Origin: Cedecea selenatireducens
Lineage (GTDB): Bacteria; Pseudomonadota; Gammaproteobacteria; Enterobacterales; Enterobacteriaceae
NCBI RefSeq assembly: GCF_042138895.1
Contig: NZ_JBHIKW010000017.1
Location: 1-64,000, forward strand
Reading direction: 5' to 3'
DNA: 64,000 bases
Part shown: piece by piece, positions 9,189 through 18,793 of the stretch
How the letters are laid out: every line of letters begins with the position of its first letter
How positions within the stretch are numbered: the stretch's first letter is position 1
The notes under the pieces: generated by a model
The model's database searches: none
What the model was told of the DNA's origin: nothing
Seen by the model: only the letters and a program-made list of their open reading frames with translations
Program-made: the position numbers and the translations under genes

Positions 9189-11636
9189 ATGAATGCACCC
9201 TTTTCCTATGCATCACCCACGCTAAGCGTCGAGGCGCTGAAACACTCGATTGCCTATAAGCTGATGTTTACGGTGGGGAAAGACCCTGCCATCGCCAATA
9301 AACACGAATGGCTTAACGCCACGCTATTTGCCGTGCGAGACAGGCTGGTTGAACGCTGGCTGCGTTCCAACCGTGCCCAGCTCTCGCAGGAAGTTCGCCA
9401 GGTTTACTATCTGTCGATGGAGTTTCTTATCGGGCGCACGCTGTCGAACGCGCTGCTTTCTCTCGGTATTTATGAAGATGTGAAAAACGCCCTCGAAGAG
9501 ATGGGACTTGATCTGGAAGAGTTGATTGACGAGGAGAACGACCCCGGCCTTGGCAACGGCGGTCTTGGCCGTCTCGCCGCCTGTTTCCTCGATTCGCTGG
9601 CGACCCTGGGGCTGCCGGGGCGCGGCTACGGCATTCGCTACGATTACGGCATGTTTAAGCAGAACATTGTTGATGGCCGTCAGAAAGAGTCGCCGGACTA
9701 CTGGCTCGAATACGGTAACCCATGGGAGTTTAAGCGCCATAACACGCGCTATAAGGTGCGTTTTGGCGGACGAATTCAGCAGGAGGGGAAAAAAGCCCGC
9801 TGGGTCGAGACCGAAGAGATTCTTGCGGTGGCCTATGACCAGATTATCCCGGGCTATGACACCGACGCGACTAACACACTAAGGCTGTGGAACGCCCAGG
9901 CGAGTAGCGAGATCAATCTCGGTAAGTTTAATCAGGGCGATTACTTCGCGGCGGTGGAGGACAAAAACCATTCCGAGAACGTGTCCCGCGTGCTTTATCC
10001 AGATGACTCAACCTATTCGGGGCGCGAGCTGCGTCTGCGTCAGGAATACTTCCTGGTTTCATCAACCATGCAGGACATCCTTAGCCGCCACTATCAGCTG
10101 CATAAAACCTACGCCAATCTGGCAGAGAAAACGGCGATTCACCTGAACGACACGCACCCGGTGCTGTCGATTCCGGAGCTGATGCGGCTGCTGATTGACG
10201 AGCATAAGTTTGAGTGGGAAGAGGCGTTTGAGGTCACCTGCCAGGTGTTCTCATACACCAACCACACGCTGATGAGCGAGGCGCTGGAAACCTGGCCTGT
10301 AGACATGCTCGGCAAGATCCTGCCGCGCCATTTGCAGATAATCTTTGAGATTAACGACTACTTCATGAAGACGCTGCAGGAGCAGTACCCGAACGACACC
10401 GGGCTGCTGGGCAGAGCGTCTATCATCGATGAGTCCAACGGCAGGCGCGTGCGCATGGCCTGGCTTGCGGTGGTGGTCAGCCATAAGGTGAACGGCGTTT
10501 CCGAGCTGCACTCCAATCTGATGGTGCAGTCGCTGTTTGCCGACTTCGCCAGCATCTTCCCGATGCGCTTTAGCAACAAAACGAACGGCGTGACGCCTCG
10601 CCGCTGGCTGGCGCTCGCCAACCCTGCGCTGTCCGAAGTGCTGGACGAGAACATCGGCCAGACGTGGCGTACGGACCTGAGCCAGCTGAACGACCTGAAG
10701 CAGCACATTGATTACCCGACGGTGCATCAGGCGGTGCGCAAGGCCAAGCTCAGCAACAAAAAACGGCTGGCGACGTATATCGGGCAGCAGCTCAACGTGG
10801 TGGTTAGCCCGGATGCGCTGTTCGACGTGCAGATCAAACGTATTCACGAGTACAAGCGCCAGCTAATGAACGTGCTGCACGTAATAACCCGCTATAACCG
10901 CATCAAGGCCAATCCGGAGGCTGAATGGGTGCCGCGCGTGAACATTTTTGCGGGCAAAGCGGCGTCTGCCTACTACATGGCGAAGCACATCATTCATCTT
11001 ATCAACGACGTCGCGGAGGTCATTAACAACGATCCGCAGGTGAAAGATAAGCTGAAAGTGGTGTTTATCCCCAACTACAGCGTCAGCCTTGCCCAGCTGA
11101 TTATTCCAGCGGCGGATCTCTCTGAGCAAATCTCGCTGGCGGGTACCGAGGCCTCCGGCACCAGCAACATGAAGTTTGCTCTGAACGGGGCGCTGACTAT
11201 CGGCACGCTGGACGGTGCGAACGTTGAAATGCTCGATCACGTCGGTAAGGACAATATCTTCATCTTCGGTAATACGGCGGAAGAGGTCGAGGACCTGCGC
11301 CGCAAGGGCTATAACCCTCGAGAGTATTACGAGAAGGATGAAGAGCTGCGTCAGGTGCTGACCCAAATCGCAACCGGCGCGTTCAGTGCCGGAGAGCCGG
11401 GGCGTTATCGGGATTTAGTGGATTCTCTGATTAACTTTGGTGACCACTATCAGGTGCTGGCGGATTATCGTAGCTATGTGGATTGCCAGGATCGGGTTGA
11501 TGAGCTTTATCAGCAGCCGGAGGAGTGGACGATTCACGCCATGCACAATATTGCCAATATGGGGTATTTCTCGTCCGACAGGACGATTCAGGAGTACGCC
11601 GATGAGATTTGGCATATTAAGCCGGTGAGATTGTAG
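9189..11636 (+). CDS. glgP: Glycogen phosphorylase
   Basis: Phosphorolyses glycogen from non-reducing ends, releasing glucose-1-phosphate (GT35, PLP-dependent). The 815-residue protein contains the family landmarks YYLSMEFLIGR, GNGGLGRLAACFLDS, HLNDTHP and the PLP-lysine motif EASGTSNMKFALNGALTIG (about residue 660). It is the last gene of the glg operon. The paralogue MalP lies at 18928 in this window. GlgP is assigned here by its operon and by closer similarity to E. coli GlgP (an opening like MNAPFSY). Confidence 0.96.
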   Translation: MNAPFSYASPTLSVEALKHSIAYKLMFTVGKDPAIANKHEWLNATLFAVRDRLVERWLRSNRAQLSQEVRQVYYLSMEFLIGRTLSNALLSLGIYEDVKNALEEMGLDLEELIDEENDPGLGNGGLGRLAACFLDSLATLGLPGRGYGIRYDYGMFKQNIVDGRQKESPDYWLEYGNPWEFKRHNTRYKVRFGGRIQQEGKKARWVETEEILAVAYDQIIPGYDTDATNTLRLWNAQASSEINLGKFNQGDYFAAVEDKNHSENVSRVLYPDDSTYSGRELRLRQEYFLVSSTMQDILSRHYQLHKTYANLAEKTAIHLNDTHPVLSIPELMRLLIDEHKFEWEEAFEVTCQVFSYTNHTLMSEALETWPVDMLGKILPRHLQIIFEINDYFMKTLQEQYPNDTGLLGRASIIDESNGRRVRMAWLAVVVSHKVNGVSELHSNLMVQSLFADFASIFPMRFSNKTNGVTPRRWLALANPALSEVLDENIGQTWRTDLSQLNDLKQHIDYPTVHQAVRKAKLSNKKRLATYIGQQLNVVVSPDALFDVQIKRIHEYKRQLMNVLHVITRYNRIKANPEAEWVPRVNIFAGKAASAYYMAKHIIHLINDVAEVINNDPQVKDKLKVVFIPNYSVSLAQLIIPAADLSEQISLAGTEASGTSNMKFALNGALTIGTLDGANVEMLDHVGKDNIFIFGNTAEEVEDLRRKGYNPREYYEKDEELRQVLTQIATGAFSAGEPGRYRDLVDSLINFGDHYQVLADYRSYVDCQDRVDELYQQPEEWTIHAMHNIANMGYFSSDRTIQEYADEIWHIKPVRL

Positions 11637-11640
11637 GTTT

Positions 11641-11744
11641 CCCCCTCACCCTAACCCTCTCCCCGCGTGGGAGAGGGGATAAACAATGTTTCCCATAGCT
11701 TTTTTTCTCCCTCGCCCCTTTGGGGAGAGGGCCGGGGTGAGGGG
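11641..11744. repeat. REP-like composite palindromic repeat
   Basis: Two palindromic units face each other. The outer arms are CCCCTCACCC at the left and GGGGTGAGGGG at the right. Each has an inner hairpin (CCTCTCCCC with GGGAGAGG; CGCCCC with GGGGAG). The element lies between the convergent 3' ends of glgP and glpR. Near-identical copies occur at 23427, and single-unit copies at 15726 and 28976. Confidence 0.8.
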
Positions 11745-11784
11745 AAGATTTGAACGTAAAGCTTCCTCACTGAGCGTACAAACC

Positions 11785-12543
11785 TCAGCACAGCTCCAGC
11801 TGCACGTTATTCTCTTTAATCACCTGCATCACCCCCGCAGGAGGCATCACGTCCGTATATACGGTATCCACCAGGCTAATACTGCCCAGATTCACCATCG
11901 CATTACGGCCAAACTTCGAGTGATCTACTACTAACAGCACGCTGCGGGAGTTTTCGATAATCGCGCGCTTGGTGCGAACCTCGTGGTAGTCAAACTCCAG
12001 CAGTGAGCCGTCGCTGTCGATGCCGCTGATGCCGAGAATGCCGAAGTCGAGGCGGAACTGGGAAATAAAGTCCAGCGTGGCCTCGCCGATGATACCGCCA
12101 TCGCGGCTGCGCAGTTCGCCCCCGGCCAGAATAATACGGAAGTCTTCTTTCACCATCAGCGTGTTAGCCACGTTGAGGTTGTTGGTCACGATGCGCAGAT
12201 TGCTGTGGTTAAGCAGCGCATGCGCCACCGCTTCCGGCGTGGTGCCGATGTCGATAAACAGCGTGGCGCCGTTCGGGATCTGGCTGGCCACCTTCTGCGC
12301 AATGCGCTCTTTCTCGGCGGTCTGTGTTGCCTTTCGGTCGTGCCACGGAGTGTTGACCGAGCTGGACGGCAGAGCGGCGCCACCGTGATGACGCAGAATC
12401 ATATTCTGGTCGGCCAGGTCGTTTAAATCACGGCGGATGGTTTGCGGGCTGACGGCAAACTGTTCCACCAACTCTTCGGTACTGACGTATCCCTGCTGCT
12501 TAACCAGCTCAATAATCGCGTCATGACGTTGTGTCTGCTTCAC
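11785..12543 (-). CDS. glpR: Glycerol-3-phosphate regulon repressor
   Basis: A DeoR-family repressor that releases DNA when glycerol-3-phosphate binds. The 252-residue protein has an N-terminal DeoR helix-turn-helix (MKQTQRHDAIIELVKQQGYV then FAVSPQTIRRDLNDL, about residues 28-42) and a DeoRC sugar-phosphate-binding domain with TLFIDIGTTPEAVA. Length equals E. coli GlpR. It is the last gene of glpE-glpG-glpR, 17 bases after glpG. A sequence fitting the GlpR operator consensus lies at 14131-14150, just in front of glpD. Confidence 0.96.
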   Translation of the reverse strand: MKQTQRHDAIIELVKQQGYVSTEELVEQFAVSPQTIRRDLNDLADQNMILRHHGGAALPSSSVNTPWHDRKATQTAEKERIAQKVASQIPNGATLFIDIGTTPEAVAHALLNHSNLRIVTNNLNVANTLMVKEDFRIILAGGELRSRDGGIIGEATLDFISQFRLDFGILGISGIDSDGSLLEFDYHEVRTKRAIIENSRSVLLVVDHSKFGRNAMVNLGSISLVDTVYTDVMPPAGVMQVIKENNVQLELC

Positions 12544-12560
12544 TAGCTACTCCAGCATTT

Positions 12561-13382
12561 TTATGTTCGTTTTCGCGCATTCAGGGTATCTACCAGCGCC
12601 ATCGCCAGCCCGACCAGCATGCCGGTCAGGTGGGCTGGAATAACGGCTGACTGAGTAAAGACCTCAATAACCAGCCAGATGACAGCAAAGGCCAGCAGGC
12701 CACGCTGCATCTGTAGCCCGCTGTCGGGATCCCGCTCTCCGCGCAGCCAGACATAGCCCATCAGCGCAAACACCGTTCCCGACAGGCCGCCAAAAAGCGG
12801 GCCGGTAAATTTCGCCTGCATAAAGCCGCTCAGCAGGGTGGAGATAAGCGTCAGCGTCAGCAGCTTGCCGGTGCCGAGGCGTTTTTCCAGCGCACCGCCT
12901 AAATACCACCACCATAGTAGGTTAAAGAGGATATGCATCAAGGAGAAATGCAGTAGTCCATGCGTGAAATAGCGCCAGAACTCAAAGCGCTGCTCGGGCA
13001 CGAGCGGCCAGCCAAGTACGGAAATCACCGGGCCGAAGCCTACGATATTCAGCAGCACAAAAAGCGCGATACACAGGCCGATAACGAGGAGGGTTAGCGG
13101 CCCGGCACGCTCTTTGATGGTGGCGAAGAACGGATAGCGTTTATAGCTGAAGCTTACGCCGCTGTGGCCGGTGCTCCAGCTGGCGGCCTGATAGCGCGGG
13201 TCGCCAGGATTTGCGACAAACCTTTCCAGCTCTGCGCGCACAATCTGCACCTGGCTTTCATCCGCCAGCCAGACATCGCTTTGAGTATGCTGCTGAATAG
13301 TAAGAATAACGCCCTGAGTTGCCATGTAATCGACAAAAGCCTGCGCAACGCGCGGGTTGGCGAAAGAGGTAATCATGATCAT
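12561..13382 (-). CDS. glpG: Rhomboid intramembrane serine protease GlpG
   Basis: Cleaves transmembrane segments within the inner membrane. The 273-residue protein has a soluble N-terminal domain (to about residue 90) and a six-helix rhomboid core. The catalytic dyad is visible: Ser201 in GGLSGTVFALMG and His251 in PAHLTGMLVGLA. The HFSLMHILFN motif lies in the second helix. The start MIMITSF matches E. coli MLMITSF. It normally follows glpE closely; here 278 bases separate them, including a 184-bp palindromic element. Confidence 0.95.
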   Translation of the reverse strand: MIMITSFANPRVAQAFVDYMATQGVILTIQQHTQSDVWLADESQVQIVRAELERFVANPGDPRYQAASWSTGHSGVSFSYKRYPFFATIKERAGPLTLLVIGLCIALFVLLNIVGFGPVISVLGWPLVPEQRFEFWRYFTHGLLHFSLMHILFNLLWWWYLGGALEKRLGTGKLLTLTLISTLLSGFMQAKFTGPLFGGLSGTVFALMGYVWLRGERDPDSGLQMQRGLLAFAVIWLVIEVFTQSAVIPAHLTGMLVGLAMALVDTLNARKRT

Positions 13383-13415
13383 GAAAGTTTAACCAACTTC
13401 GTCTATTTACCCGTC

Positions 13416-13599
13416 ATACTTCGAGCCGTAGGGGCACCGTCTTCACTCAGCTATTCGGCTCATCCATGAGCCTCACCCTTTCAGGGCCGCTGCTGGCAGC
13501 GTTCAAATCTGCTCCCGGCAGATTTGTCACCTCAGTCACTTACTTTATGTAAGCTCCTGAGCGTGAGCTCACTTGCCGCCTTCCTACGACTCAAATTAT
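13416..13599. repeat. 184-bp multi-hairpin palindromic element
   Basis: Terminal inverted repeats ATACTTCGAGCCGTAGG (13416-13432) and CCTACGACTCAAATTAT (13583-13599) match at 14 of 17 positions. Inside are perfect hairpins: GGCTCAT/ATGAGCC (13457-13472), CGCTGC/GCAGCG, AAATCTGC/GCAGATTT (13505-13525) and CTTAC/GTAAG. No open reading frame of note is present. It splits glpE from glpG. The ends resemble dispersed palindromic repeats I recall from Serratia and Pantoea-like genomes, so it is probably a non-autonomous mobile or REP-type repeat. Confidence 0.75.
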
Positions 13600-13660
13600 C
13601 CAGGGTAAAGCTTTTATTAGGACAAGCAGTATACCCGCAGGGAGCGAAAACGGCTGAACT

Positions 13661-13987
13661 TTACGCGCCGTGAGCGACTTCGGCCGGGAAGTGACGGTGC
13701 CAGGCGTCAAAGCCACCGTCGATGCTATAGACCTGGTCATAGCCCTGCTGCAGCAGATATTGAGCGGCGCCTTTGCTGCTGTTGCCGTGGTAGCACATCA
13801 CCATCACCGGCGTGTCGAAGTCGGTTTGCTGCATAAAATTCACCAGCGTGTCGTTGGTGAGGTGGTAAGCCCCCGGCGTGTGTCCCATGGCAAAGCTCTG
13901 CGGATCGCGGATGTCCACTAATACCGCCTGCTGCTGCTGGAGTTTCTGGTGTGCTTCTTCCACACCAATACATTCAAATTGATCCAT
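13661..13987 (-). CDS. glpE: Thiosulfate sulfurtransferase GlpE
   Basis: A single-domain rhodanese that moves sulfane sulfur from thiosulfate to cyanide or thioredoxin-like acceptors in the cytoplasm. The 108-residue protein equals E. coli GlpE in length. The active-site loop CYHGNSS starts at Cys65, and the upstream VLVDIRDPQSFAMGHTPGA is the CH2A-like rhodanese motif. It is the first gene of the minus-strand glpE-glpG-glpR unit and is divergent from glpD. Its promoter should lie between 13988 and 14130. Confidence 0.95.
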   Translation of the reverse strand: MDQFECIGVEEAHQKLQQQQAVLVDIRDPQSFAMGHTPGAYHLTNDTLVNFMQQTDFDTPVMVMCYHGNSSKGAAQYLLQQGYDQVYSIDGGFDAWHRHFPAEVAHGA

Positions 13988-14068
13988 GGTTTTACTCGTC
14001 GAGAAAGAAAGGAAACAAGGGGCATGTTAAGGCATAGCGCCCCGCTGGCGCTGATATTAACGCCAATA

Positions 14069-14084
14069 TGTTATCCATATCACG
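14069..14084 (+). promoter_or_regulatory. Candidate CRP site in glpE-glpD region
   Basis: TGTTA-TCCATA-TCACG fits the CRP consensus TGTGA-N6-TCACA at eight of ten positions. It lies about 60 bases before the GlpR-like operator. E. coli glpD is known to be CRP-activated. Assignment here rests on the motif and position only. Confidence 0.5.
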
Positions 14085-14130
14085 TAGAAATGTTTTTATT
14101 TCGTTACCAAAGCGGACGAACACTTGCTAT

Positions 14131-14150
14131 TATGAGCGATATCGAACATT
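14131..14150 (+). promoter_or_regulatory. GlpR-like operator of glpD
   Basis: TATGAGCGAT and ATCGAACATT form a 20-bp dyad. Read on the other strand, the right half, AATGTTCGAT, fits the GlpR half-site consensus WATKYTCGWW at all ten positions; the left half fits at eight. The dyad lies 32 bases before the glpD start and overlaps a TATTAT sequence (14128-14133) that could be the -10 box. Confidence 0.75.
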
Positions 14151-14182
14151 TTTGAGCTTTAACGAAAGTGCGTGAGGGCAAC

Positions 14183-15691
14183 ATGGAAACCAAAGATCTG
14201 ATTGTTATTGGCGGTGGAATCAACGGCGCCGGTATTGCGGCGGATGCCGCTGGCCGCGGGTTATCCGTGTTAATGCTGGAGGGACAGGATCTGGCCTGTG
14301 CCACTTCCTCCGCCAGCTCCAAGCTGATTCACGGCGGCCTGCGCTATCTGGAACATTACGAGTTTCGACTGGTTAGTGAAGCCCTGGCCGAGCGTGAAGT
14401 GCTGCTGAAAATGGCACCGCATATTGCCTTCCCGATGCGCTTTCGTTTGCCGCACCGCCCGCATCTTCGCCCGGCGTGGATGATCCGTACCGGCCTGTTT
14501 ATGTACGACCATCTGGGCAAACGCACCAGCCTCCCGGCTTCTGCCAGCCTGCGTTTTGGCGCAGACTCCGTGCTGAAGCCTGAAATCGTGCGCGGTTTCG
14601 AATATTCCGACTGCTGGGTGGATGACGCTCGCCTGGTGCTGGCCAATGCCCAGATGGTGACCCGCAAAGGCGGTGAGGTGAAAACCCGTACCCGCGCTAT
14701 TAAAGCGACTCGTGAAAACGGCATGTGGGTGGTTGAAGCGCAGGACATTGATACCGGCGAAACCTTCACCTGGCGTGCGAAAGGCCTGGTAAACGCTACC
14801 GGTCCGTGGGTGAAAACCTTCTTTGACGAAGGCCTGCAGTTGCCGTCGCCTTACGGTATCCGCCTGATCAAAGGCAGCCACATTGTGGTGCCACGCGTGC
14901 ATACCCAGAAGCAGGCCTACATCCTGCAAAACGAAGACAAACGAATCGTGTTTGTAATCCCGTGGATGGATGAGTTCTCCATCATCGGCACCACGGACGT
15001 GGAGTACCACGGCGACCCGAAAGCGGTGCAAATTGACGATAAAGAAGTGAGCTATCTGCTGAACGTTTACAACGCTCACTTCAAAAAGACGCTAACCAAA
15101 GACGATATCGTCTGGACCTATTCTGGCGTGCGCCCGCTGTGTGACGACGAGTCGGATTCTCCGCAGGCCGTAACCCGCGATTACACCCTGGATATCCATG
15201 ACGAAAACGGCCAGGCTCCGCTGCTGTCGGTCTTCGGCGGCAAGCTGACCACCTACCGTAAGCTGGCCGAGCACGCGCTGGATAAGCTTGAGCGTTACTA
15301 CCCGAATATCGGCCCGGCCTGGACTAAAGAGAGCCGTCTGCCCGGCGGTGATATCGGCGGCGATCGCGATGACTACGCGGCAAAACTACGCCGTCGTTAC
15401 GGTTTCCTGACCGAAAGCCTTGCCCGCCGCCTGGCGCGTACCTACGGCAGCAACAGCGATCTGGTGCTGGGCGATGCCAAAAGCCTGAGTGATTTGGGCG
15501 AAGAGTTTGGCCATGAGTTTTACGAAGCCGAGCTGCGCTACCTGGTCGAGCACGAGTGGGTAAAATGCGCGGAAGACGCGCTCTGGCGCCGTACCAAGCT
15601 GGGTATGTGGCTGAATGAAGAGCAGCAGACTCGGGTGTCGCAGTGGCTGGTAAAGCAGGCGGCTAAAGCGGGATTGTCGCTGGCGTCTTAA
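14183..15691 (+). CDS. glpD: Aerobic glycerol-3-phosphate dehydrogenase
   Basis: Membrane-associated FAD enzyme that oxidises sn-glycerol-3-phosphate to dihydroxyacetone phosphate and passes electrons to ubiquinone. I chose ATG 14183 (METKDLIVIGGGINGAG), preceded by GTGAGGGCA. It gives 502 residues, one more than E. coli; an ATG 15 bases upstream is less likely. The FAD-binding glycine motif GGGINGAGIA is at residues 9-18, and the family signature SSASSKLIHGGLRYLEHYEFRLV follows. A GlpR-like operator sits directly upstream, consistent with repression by the nearby glpR. Confidence 0.97.
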   Translation: METKDLIVIGGGINGAGIAADAAGRGLSVLMLEGQDLACATSSASSKLIHGGLRYLEHYEFRLVSEALAEREVLLKMAPHIAFPMRFRLPHRPHLRPAWMIRTGLFMYDHLGKRTSLPASASLRFGADSVLKPEIVRGFEYSDCWVDDARLVLANAQMVTRKGGEVKTRTRAIKATRENGMWVVEAQDIDTGETFTWRAKGLVNATGPWVKTFFDEGLQLPSPYGIRLIKGSHIVVPRVHTQKQAYILQNEDKRIVFVIPWMDEFSIIGTTDVEYHGDPKAVQIDDKEVSYLLNVYNAHFKKTLTKDDIVWTYSGVRPLCDDESDSPQAVTRDYTLDIHDENGQAPLLSVFGGKLTTYRKLAEHALDKLERYYPNIGPAWTKESRLPGGDIGGDRDDYAAKLRRRYGFLTESLARRLARTYGSNSDLVLGDAKSLSDLGEEFGHEFYEAELRYLVEHEWVKCAEDALWRRTKLGMWLNEEQQTRVSQWLVKQAAKAGLSLAS

Positions 15692-15725
15692 ATAGCTTTG
15701 AACCGGTAATATTGTTTTGGGCTTT

Positions 15726-15772
15726 CCCCTCACCCGAATCCTCTCCCTAAAAGTGAGAGGGCGGGGTGAGGG
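15726..15772. repeat. REP-like palindromic repeat, single unit
   Basis: Left arm CCCCTCACCC and right arm GGGGTGAGGG enclose CCTCTCCC and GAGAGGG. The whole can fold into one interrupted hairpin of about 47 bases. It lies between the convergent 3' ends of glpD and malT and belongs to the same family as the repeats at 11641 and 23427. Confidence 0.8.
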
Positions 15773-15800
15773 TTAGAACCCGTCTCCAGAATCTTTCCAG

Positions 15801-18506
15801 CTAAACCCCATACCCCATCATCTTCAGCAATTTCTGCGCATGCTGTACCGCGTCCTGACGATGCGCCACGCCGAGCTTCTGATACAGATTTCGGATATGC
15901 GTTTTAATGGTCGTTGCCGCGACGTCCAGCTCCCCGGCGATCTGCTCGTTGCTGTAGCCTGAGTAAATCAGCCCCAGTACCTGCCACTCTCGCTGCGTCA
16001 GCGGGCTGGTGCGGATAAGCTCCGGTACTTCCGGGTGGTTAAGCAAGCGGTTCACAAAGCTTTCGTCAAAGTGAGCAAACTTGTGGCGATGATGCTGGTT
16101 TATCTCGCGCAGGATGCGCTGAGCGCGATGCTGGTCCAGCTCCGGCAGCGTGTTGAGCTGAATGAGCTGGCGCAGCTGCTGCGCCATGGCTTCCCCTTCA
16201 ATCACGAAGTGGCTGATGAACCCCGTGCGGTTTGCCAGCGACAGCGCTTCCAGCAGCACACGCTGAGCGTCACTTTTACGCCCTGACTGCCAGTAAAGCT
16301 GGTTTAGCAGCAGCAGGTTGCGGTTGAGGTCGCTCATCAGGCGCAGGCTGCGGGCGTTTTCGTTTAGCTCTTCCAGCACCATTTCTGCCGGCTCGTACTC
16401 GCCCAGCAGGATTTGCACACGGGCGATGTTACGCCACTGGCTTTGCAGGAAGTGGTTATTGGCAAATTCAGGCTTTGGCGTCAGGCGCAGCCAGTTGGCC
16501 GCCGACTTCTTATCCCCGGTCATTTGCCAGTAAATCACCCGCACCTTATCGGCGTTAGAGACCCAGTCGCTGTGCCAGGGACCGTTCCCAAGCAAATTTT
16601 CAAGGCGGTTAAGGTGATTCCGGGCATTATCCAGGTCACCACGTGCCAGAGAACACTGCACCAGCAGCGCTAGGCACTGCAGCTGTTGCTGTGGCTGGAA
16701 GCTGGAAAGCACCTCCATTCCGCTGCGTGCTGCCGCTTCGGCTTCATCCAGCCGTGCCCATGCCCAGAGCAGTTGAGCGCGGATGCGCTGCAGGAACTCA
16801 TGCAGCGGTAGCTGTTCGAGGTGCTGTTCGCGGATCAGCACAAAAGCTTTTTCCTGCGTTTCCCAGGCGGCCTGCAGGAACCCCTGAGCCAGCAGAATCT
16901 CGCTTTGCTGAATCAGGCTCCATAAAGCGTAATGCCAGACATCGTGGCGGCGTGCCATCTGCTCTGTTTGCTGCATAACGGAGAGCGATTTAGTGAGATC
17001 GCCCTTGCAGTGCAGCACCTCGCCGTGAACCGAGGTGGCGACTATGCGGCTGTAAAAATTGGCCAGCGGCAGCATTTCCAGCGCCACCATTGCCAGACGT
17101 TCGGCTTCTGCCGGGTCACCCGCGTTGATGGCGACCTGGGCCCGCAGGGCGTTGAATTCGCCGTGCAGCGTGTCGTCGATAACCAAATTCATTTCCTGCT
17201 CGGCTCTCGCCAGCAGGGTGTTTACTTCGCTGTAGCGGTGCTGACTTTGCATCAGCCAGGCCTGCAGCAGCACAAGTTTGGGGTTTTCCAGCAGGCTTTC
17301 CCACGGCAGCGCCTTGAGCGACTCTTCCAGCAGCGTCAGTTCGCTATGGTTAAACAGCGCCCATGCGTGGCCCAGCAGAATATCGCGCAGCATATTGGCA
17401 TCGCCCGCCGCCAGCGCGTGGTGAATCGCCTCGCTGGGGAATCCTTGTTCCATCCAGCTTTTGGCCGCGGCGCGGTGAATATCCGGCAGCTCTGCGGCCA
17501 GCTCCCACTGGCAGCGCTGGCGCAGGAAGCTGCCAAACAGCGGGTGGAAACAGAACCATTCGCCGGAGTCGTCCATGCGCTGCAGGAACAGGCCCTGGCG
17601 CTCGGTCTCTTCGAGGCGCATCTGACCATTTTCTTCGCCGGTCACCTGGACTATCAGCGCGTCATTCATCGAGCGCAGAATAGAGCTTTTTAACAGGAAG
17701 TTGCGGGTGTCGGCATCAACGTTATTCAGCACCTCATCCACCAGATAGTCTGAAAGATGGCTGGCGTTAATCCCCGACAGCCGGCGTGCGGAATGCTGGG
17801 CCGGCGTATTGCTCTGGCGAGCGGACAGGGCAATCAGCTGCAGGGCGGTGACCCAGCCGGCAACGTCATCACAAAGGCGGCTGCTGTCCGCTTGCTCGAT
17901 AGGCGTAGCCAGGCGGTTATCAAAGAATTGTTTGGTTTCCTGATGCGTGAAGGCGAGCTGCTGGCTGCCGATTTCCAGCAGTTGGTCGCGAACGCGGAGG
18001 TTGGCGATACCAAGCTGCGGCAGGTTGCGCGACAGGATCACCAGCGTCAGGTTTTCCGGCTGGTGGCGAATGAAAAAGCGCATCGCTTCATGAATCACCG
18101 GGTTGGCAATCAGGTGGTAATCATCAATCACCAGATACAGCGGTTTATCCCATCCCGCCAGCTCGATGAAAAGTTGGGAAAAAAGCGAGGACAGGCTGGC
18201 ATATTGCCGTTTTTGCGCCATGATTTCGCTACTTATACAGTGCCCGCCGGTAGCGTGCTGCACGGCGGCAATCAGGTAGCTGGCAAAGCGCTCCTGCTGG
18301 TTATCGCCTTCGTCGAGCGAGTACCAGCCCAGCTCTTTTCGCCCGGCCGCCCACTGTGAGACCAGCGTCGTTTTACCATAACCGGCAGGGCTGGCGATCA
18401 GCGCTAAGCGGTAGTTGGCGGCGGTCGAAAGCTTCACCAACAGGCGATCGCGAACCACAGTGTTTTCCAGCCGAACAGGGCGACTTAATTTGGATGGGAT
18501 TAACAT
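15801..18506 (-). CDS. malT: Maltose regulon transcriptional activator MalT
   Basis: ATP- and maltotriose-dependent activator of maltose genes. The 901-residue protein has the STAND/NACHT-like ATPase order: a P-loop at about residues 39-46 (PAGYGKTTLV), Walker B region LYLVIDDYHLI, winged-helix and TPR-like sensor domains in the middle, and a C-terminal LuxR-type helix-turn-helix (LTQREWQVLGLIYSGYSNEQIA, near residue 835). Length equals that of E. coli MalT. It is divergent from malPQ across 421 bases that carry MalT-box-like sequences. Confidence 0.97.
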   Translation of the reverse strand: MLIPSKLSRPVRLENTVVRDRLLVKLSTAANYRLALIASPAGYGKTTLVSQWAAGRKELGWYSLDEGDNQQERFASYLIAAVQHATGGHCISSEIMAQKRQYASLSSLFSQLFIELAGWDKPLYLVIDDYHLIANPVIHEAMRFFIRHQPENLTLVILSRNLPQLGIANLRVRDQLLEIGSQQLAFTHQETKQFFDNRLATPIEQADSSRLCDDVAGWVTALQLIALSARQSNTPAQHSARRLSGINASHLSDYLVDEVLNNVDADTRNFLLKSSILRSMNDALIVQVTGEENGQMRLEETERQGLFLQRMDDSGEWFCFHPLFGSFLRQRCQWELAAELPDIHRAAAKSWMEQGFPSEAIHHALAAGDANMLRDILLGHAWALFNHSELTLLEESLKALPWESLLENPKLVLLQAWLMQSQHRYSEVNTLLARAEQEMNLVIDDTLHGEFNALRAQVAINAGDPAEAERLAMVALEMLPLANFYSRIVATSVHGEVLHCKGDLTKSLSVMQQTEQMARRHDVWHYALWSLIQQSEILLAQGFLQAAWETQEKAFVLIREQHLEQLPLHEFLQRIRAQLLWAWARLDEAEAAARSGMEVLSSFQPQQQLQCLALLVQCSLARGDLDNARNHLNRLENLLGNGPWHSDWVSNADKVRVIYWQMTGDKKSAANWLRLTPKPEFANNHFLQSQWRNIARVQILLGEYEPAEMVLEELNENARSLRLMSDLNRNLLLLNQLYWQSGRKSDAQRVLLEALSLANRTGFISHFVIEGEAMAQQLRQLIQLNTLPELDQHRAQRILREINQHHRHKFAHFDESFVNRLLNHPEVPELIRTSPLTQREWQVLGLIYSGYSNEQIAGELDVAATTIKTHIRNLYQKLGVAHRQDAVQHAQKLLKMMGYGV

Positions 18507-18793
18507 AGTTGATCACTTCACTGTGTATAAATTTCCCCGGCATCATCCGCGCCGCAGGGCGGAATTACCGCGTTGCAGAAGGAATCATGGAGGGAAAAGT
18601 TCAAGGATGCGATTTTTTTTACGCTTCGTAATTAATGCTTACGGATAAGGTCGGCCAGAATGTCGCTTATTGCAAGGTTGTTGAACTTTCCGTGCTCGGT
18701 AAGTTGCACCCTGTCACAGTTCCATTTTTTTCATGAAGACGATTGCTCACTCCTTGCGCCGGCAAGACTGAAACCTGTTACATCGCCGCACAG

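Noticed and set aside
16932..17693. 253-codon open frame on the plus strand
   Set aside because: Antisense to malT and rich in Gln and His, as expected from the complement of Leu/Ala codons. No family motif.
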